A stretch of DNA of 64,000 nucleotides from Antedon bifida (lineage: Eukaryota; Echinodermata; Crinoidea; Comatulida; Antedonidae), in NCBI GenBank assembly GCA_963402885.1, contig OY727099.1, positions 2,172,501 to 2,236,500 on the forward strand, given 5' to 3'. Positions 60,714 through 64,000 of the stretch are shown piece by piece. The number at the start of each line of letters is the position of its first letter. Position 1 is the first letter of the stretch. The notes beneath the pieces were generated by a model. That model saw nothing but the letters and a program-made list of their open reading frames with translations. It ran no database searches and was not told the origin of the DNA. Both the position numbers and the translations under genes were made by a program.

Positions 60714-63076
60714 CTGAAAAACAAAATAATAAATGCACAATATAAATAAATTACTGATTGCAGATTATGATAATGCAGTGACGCACTTAAGACATATTGC
60801 AACATAAGATACTTTGATATGATTTGATTATATCAGATATACAGCTAGATTTAATATCAAGTTGTTGACAGTAGATATACGATTTTACAGTTAGAACTAG
60901 ATTCAAGATTCAATTTATTTTCCAAATTGCAAAGATTATTTGATGAGATCATTAGTTAAAATTGGAAAAAGTGGAGGGAAAAAACCAAAAGAGCAAAGCT
61001 TGTTTTTATGGCTACCATTTACATACAAAACAGAAAAGGATAATAAAAACATGATAATGACAGGACAATGAATAAACAAATAAGACAATTTCTAGTAAAA
61101 CTACTATTAAGGGGAAACTTTCAGGACCCAAGAAAGTGTCCCTTAATTATAGGTGTGCAATGAATAGGCAGGGATTAGCCATAGTGTTAAAACATATTAT
61201 TTCCCCTTGATTGCTACTGTACATGTACAGAAAAGTGTCTCATGAATAGGGGTGTTCCATAAATAGGGGTGTCCTAAAAAAAGGTTCCACTGCATTAGAA
61301 AAAGACTTCTCTTGATCAGAATAATAGCTAACTTTTCACATTGTCAATCGTCATAACTATTTCAGAGATCTTTTTTGTCACTAAATAAATAAATCTTATG
61401 AACCAGAATAAATTTATCACGCCAGTAATTCCACCTATGAATTATATATATTCAGCGTGAATAGTTGTCATTAAGGCAATTTAGATATTACATATCATTA
61501 GTTATTCTCTAGTCACCAACATTGTCTTTAATTATTCCTATTAGAATGTCTTAATAGGCAATTAGAATATCAAATTTAATGAATGCATTTGAAGTTTGAA
61601 ATGCCAGGCTTTGAAATGTTGCACAAAGTGTATGCCGCAAAACAGCCACTCCTATATTAACCCACAAACCTGTACGCCTTGCTCTAAAGTGTAAACAACT
61701 ATTTCAAAGTATATTCATCATTTATTAATCCAATTTACAAATATGTAGAGTAAATCGCTTCCAAAATGTAATTTTTTTTGTCATTTAGGATGCGTATCCT
61801 AGATTCAGTACAGGAAATTCTATTAAAGAGAGGAAGTGTAGCAGGGCAGGAAAAAATTATCAATTATTATACCCCATTAGAAATTAAAAGATGGGTTGCA
61901 AAAGATAGGACATTCGGTTTTGTTCTGCAATTCATTTAGACATTTTTAGGCCCCAAAACCTGCCCCTCTCCCCCTCCACCTTCTCTATTTAAAAATCGTG
62001 GAAACATCACTGAAACTTTAATTTTCGTACTGTAATGGCATTTAATAATATAAATAATTTTTATTAGAAATTTGTTAGAAATATGTTTATACTTATATTT
62101 ACTTGATGCTTTTTGAAAATATTTATCACTGAATATTAATTACGATCAACTTCATGCTTTTAATAACAGTCAGAATTTTTAAGACAGTCCCTAATAATAA
62201 TATTAATAAACAGTTGAAAACAAAATTGTGTATTAAAACAATAGTAAATTAGTTTAGAGTACTGTAGGCCTATTTACATACTGTAGAAACGGACGAAAAC
62301 ATGTTTCACAATTCTTTATCAATGTCACTGTAATTACCTTTAAAAAGTTGTATTCAATTTGTTGTTAATTAGTATAAAATAGAAAGAGATATGAGTGGAA
62401 GTATTCTCTAATTGTCCAACTGATGTTTACACTCCAGAAATTATAATAATGTTGTCCATAATATTTTCAAACTCCACCTTCAAAGTCTCCATTTAAAGTT
62501 CTCACTTTTGGCCATTACTTGATATCATAATTCACTGACACTAGTCTGGATAACATTCCAGGAATTACCCAAGGACCCTGGGAATATGTGCAGTATTTGT
62601 ACAACATCATGTATTCATACAAGCTTAATTGGTGCCTGACTATCCATTTAAACTTTCAACTGACACTGTTATACTGTATATATAATAAGATAAAGCACCT
62701 GCTCAGGGTCCTTTATAATATTTGTCTACAAATCTTACGTCTTCTAATGATAATATGCGTAGAGCTATAACTGTACCATAAAGTAGAAAAATGTAGAAAA
62801 TATGCTTGCTTAAAAGTTAAAATGAAAACAAAATCTGAATAAAAAAATGTTTTTAAGTTAAAAAATATGTAAAACTATTGAAAAACATATATATATATAT
62901 AAGACTCTTTAAAGTTGAAATGTTTTGTGCATTAATGAATTTATATTGAATTAGAAAAAAAATATTGCAAAAAAAATAATAATGTTGAAAAAAAAGGTTA
63001 TACACCCTAGTTAAAATGTATAATAAATACTCTCTTGGGTTTTAACACCAACTACATCTATAGTAAAAAAAACTCA
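60714..63076 (-). other. Putative 5' UTR intron of the tetraspanin gene
   Basis: It is bounded by an acceptor at 60714 (TTGTTTTTCAG, minus strand) and a donor at about 63076 (TTTTAG followed by GTGAGTTTT, minus strand). It contains the family 3 MITE at 61093-61294 and a short TA microsatellite near 62890. No coding sequence was recognised. Confidence 0.45.
61093..61294. mobile_element. MITE family 3, diverged copy
   Basis: AGTAAAACTACTATTAAGGGG to AAAAAGGTTCCACTGCA, with AAGTGTC and AATAGGGGTGT words shared with the 2399 and 9036 copies. Confidence 0.65.
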
Positions 63077-63210
63077 CCTAAAATAATCTCCAGTGATAAT
63101 ATATAGTGTACCTATAGTCTGTAGTCTCTGCTCTAAGTGAACGGGGTGTGGCTGGATAGTAAGTTTTAGCTTGACTGAAACAAGTTTCTATTCGTTGAAT
63201 TGCTCAGTGA
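63077..63210 (-). promoter_or_regulatory. Candidate promoter and first exon of the tetraspanin gene
   Basis: On the minus strand CCACACCCCG (a CACCC/KLF-type box) at about 63144 is followed by TATATATTATCACTGGAG and the donor TTTTAG/GTGAGT at about 63077. The order suits a short untranslated first exon. The transcription start is inferred only. Confidence 0.4.
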
Positions 63211-63578
63211 GTTCTTAATGGTCATGGCCTACTGTATGATTCACTGATTACGTTGCTTCCTGCTCTTGAAATTCTACAGTCTGGAAACTGATAGTACTGC
63301 ATGCTAAAAGTGGATATTACAGTGGGACATACTACAGCCCCAGGAGACTATCCCTCCTACACGATTCCCTTCCCACACAAAATTATTTTAAGACAAAATA
63401 GGCTTGAAAAAATACTAGGCCTAATAAGGAAAGAGTGATCATTCTAAGTTCTGGCCTAATCAATAAGTCTCTGTTAAAAAAGTAATTAATTTATTGTATC
63501 AAAATTATTATAAACAATATACTAGTATTGTTATTATGGTAATTAAAATTTTAAATTGACTAAATGAAGTAAAAACAT

Positions 63579-63715
63579 AAAGCTCTGTCTACACTTTCAA
63601 ACTTTATGTGACAAAAAATGTCATATATGGAAATGATGATGTCATATCACTACCATATTTAGGCACACCACACTTTTTTTTGTCAAACTAGTTTGATAGT
63701 GTAGAAAGAGCTTTT
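63579..63715. mobile_element. MITE family 1 copy
   Basis: TAAAGCTCTGTCTACACTTTCAAAC to GTTTGATAGTGTAGAAAGAGCTTTTA, with a partly deleted centre. It lies upstream of the tetraspanin promoter candidate. Confidence 0.88.
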
Positions 63716-64000
63716 AAGATAATTGATAAAATCAAAGATAAAATCGTTAAAATTTAGCCGCTAATTAGAGTAATATTGTACGGCGCACCACCTTTCAGAA
63801 AAAACACCTCTAAATACATAAACTATAGCATTTATGCAAATATGAAATTTCAAAATATTAATATCTAAAAATGCTGGTACATAGTAACGGGTCTTTAACA
63901 TCTTTAATGATTTTACATGAAACAAATCATGAATATTAATAGTTTTTGAGGAAATAAAATAAAAATGCAACGTTTTTAGTAACATTTAAAGATATATTGT

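Overview
This is an AT-rich, intron-rich stretch of animal nuclear genome, most likely from a marine invertebrate. An echinoderm or related deuterostome is my guess, from gene content only and not proven. It holds four protein-coding genes whose complete coding sequences I could trace exon by exon, with consistent reading phase, from start to stop codon. No functional RNA gene, virus-like element or CRISPR array was seen.

Layout: (1) 1-5194, repeats and intergenic DNA. (2) 5195-20886, minus strand: an NDR-family protein kinase (STK38/STK38L type) in ten coding exons, 471 aa; a CCAAT/GC-box promoter with a probable untranslated first exon lies far upstream near 30905-31000. (3) 32546-46142, minus strand: a CaCA-superfamily cation/proton exchanger of the CAX/VNX1 type in twenty coding exons, 759 aa. 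(4) 47062-51233, plus strand: a radical SAM enzyme of the ArsS (arsenosugar biosynthesis) type in eight coding exons, 461 aa, with a mitochondrial-like N-terminus. It stands head to head with the exchanger across a promoter region with two CACGTG boxes. (5) 53873-60692, minus strand: a CD63/CD9-like tetraspanin in six coding exons, 247 aa, with a probable untranslated first exon near 63077.

Introns and spacers are crowded with small non-autonomous elements. One palindromic MITE family has about 18 copies, and its full copies carry up to three perfect CArG (SRF-type) boxes. At least six other inverted-repeat families are present; in one place three families are nested inside each other. There are several tRNA-headed SINE families, LINE 3' ends (one abutting a splice donor and then tandemly duplicated with the end of the exon), and minisatellites. 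One minisatellite of about 36 x 16 bp lies just upstream of a true splice acceptor in the exchanger gene, and each unit resembles a 3' splice site.

The four genes do not form an obvious pathway. The most interesting candidate is the animal ArsS-type radical SAM gene and its divergent pairing with a cation exchanger.
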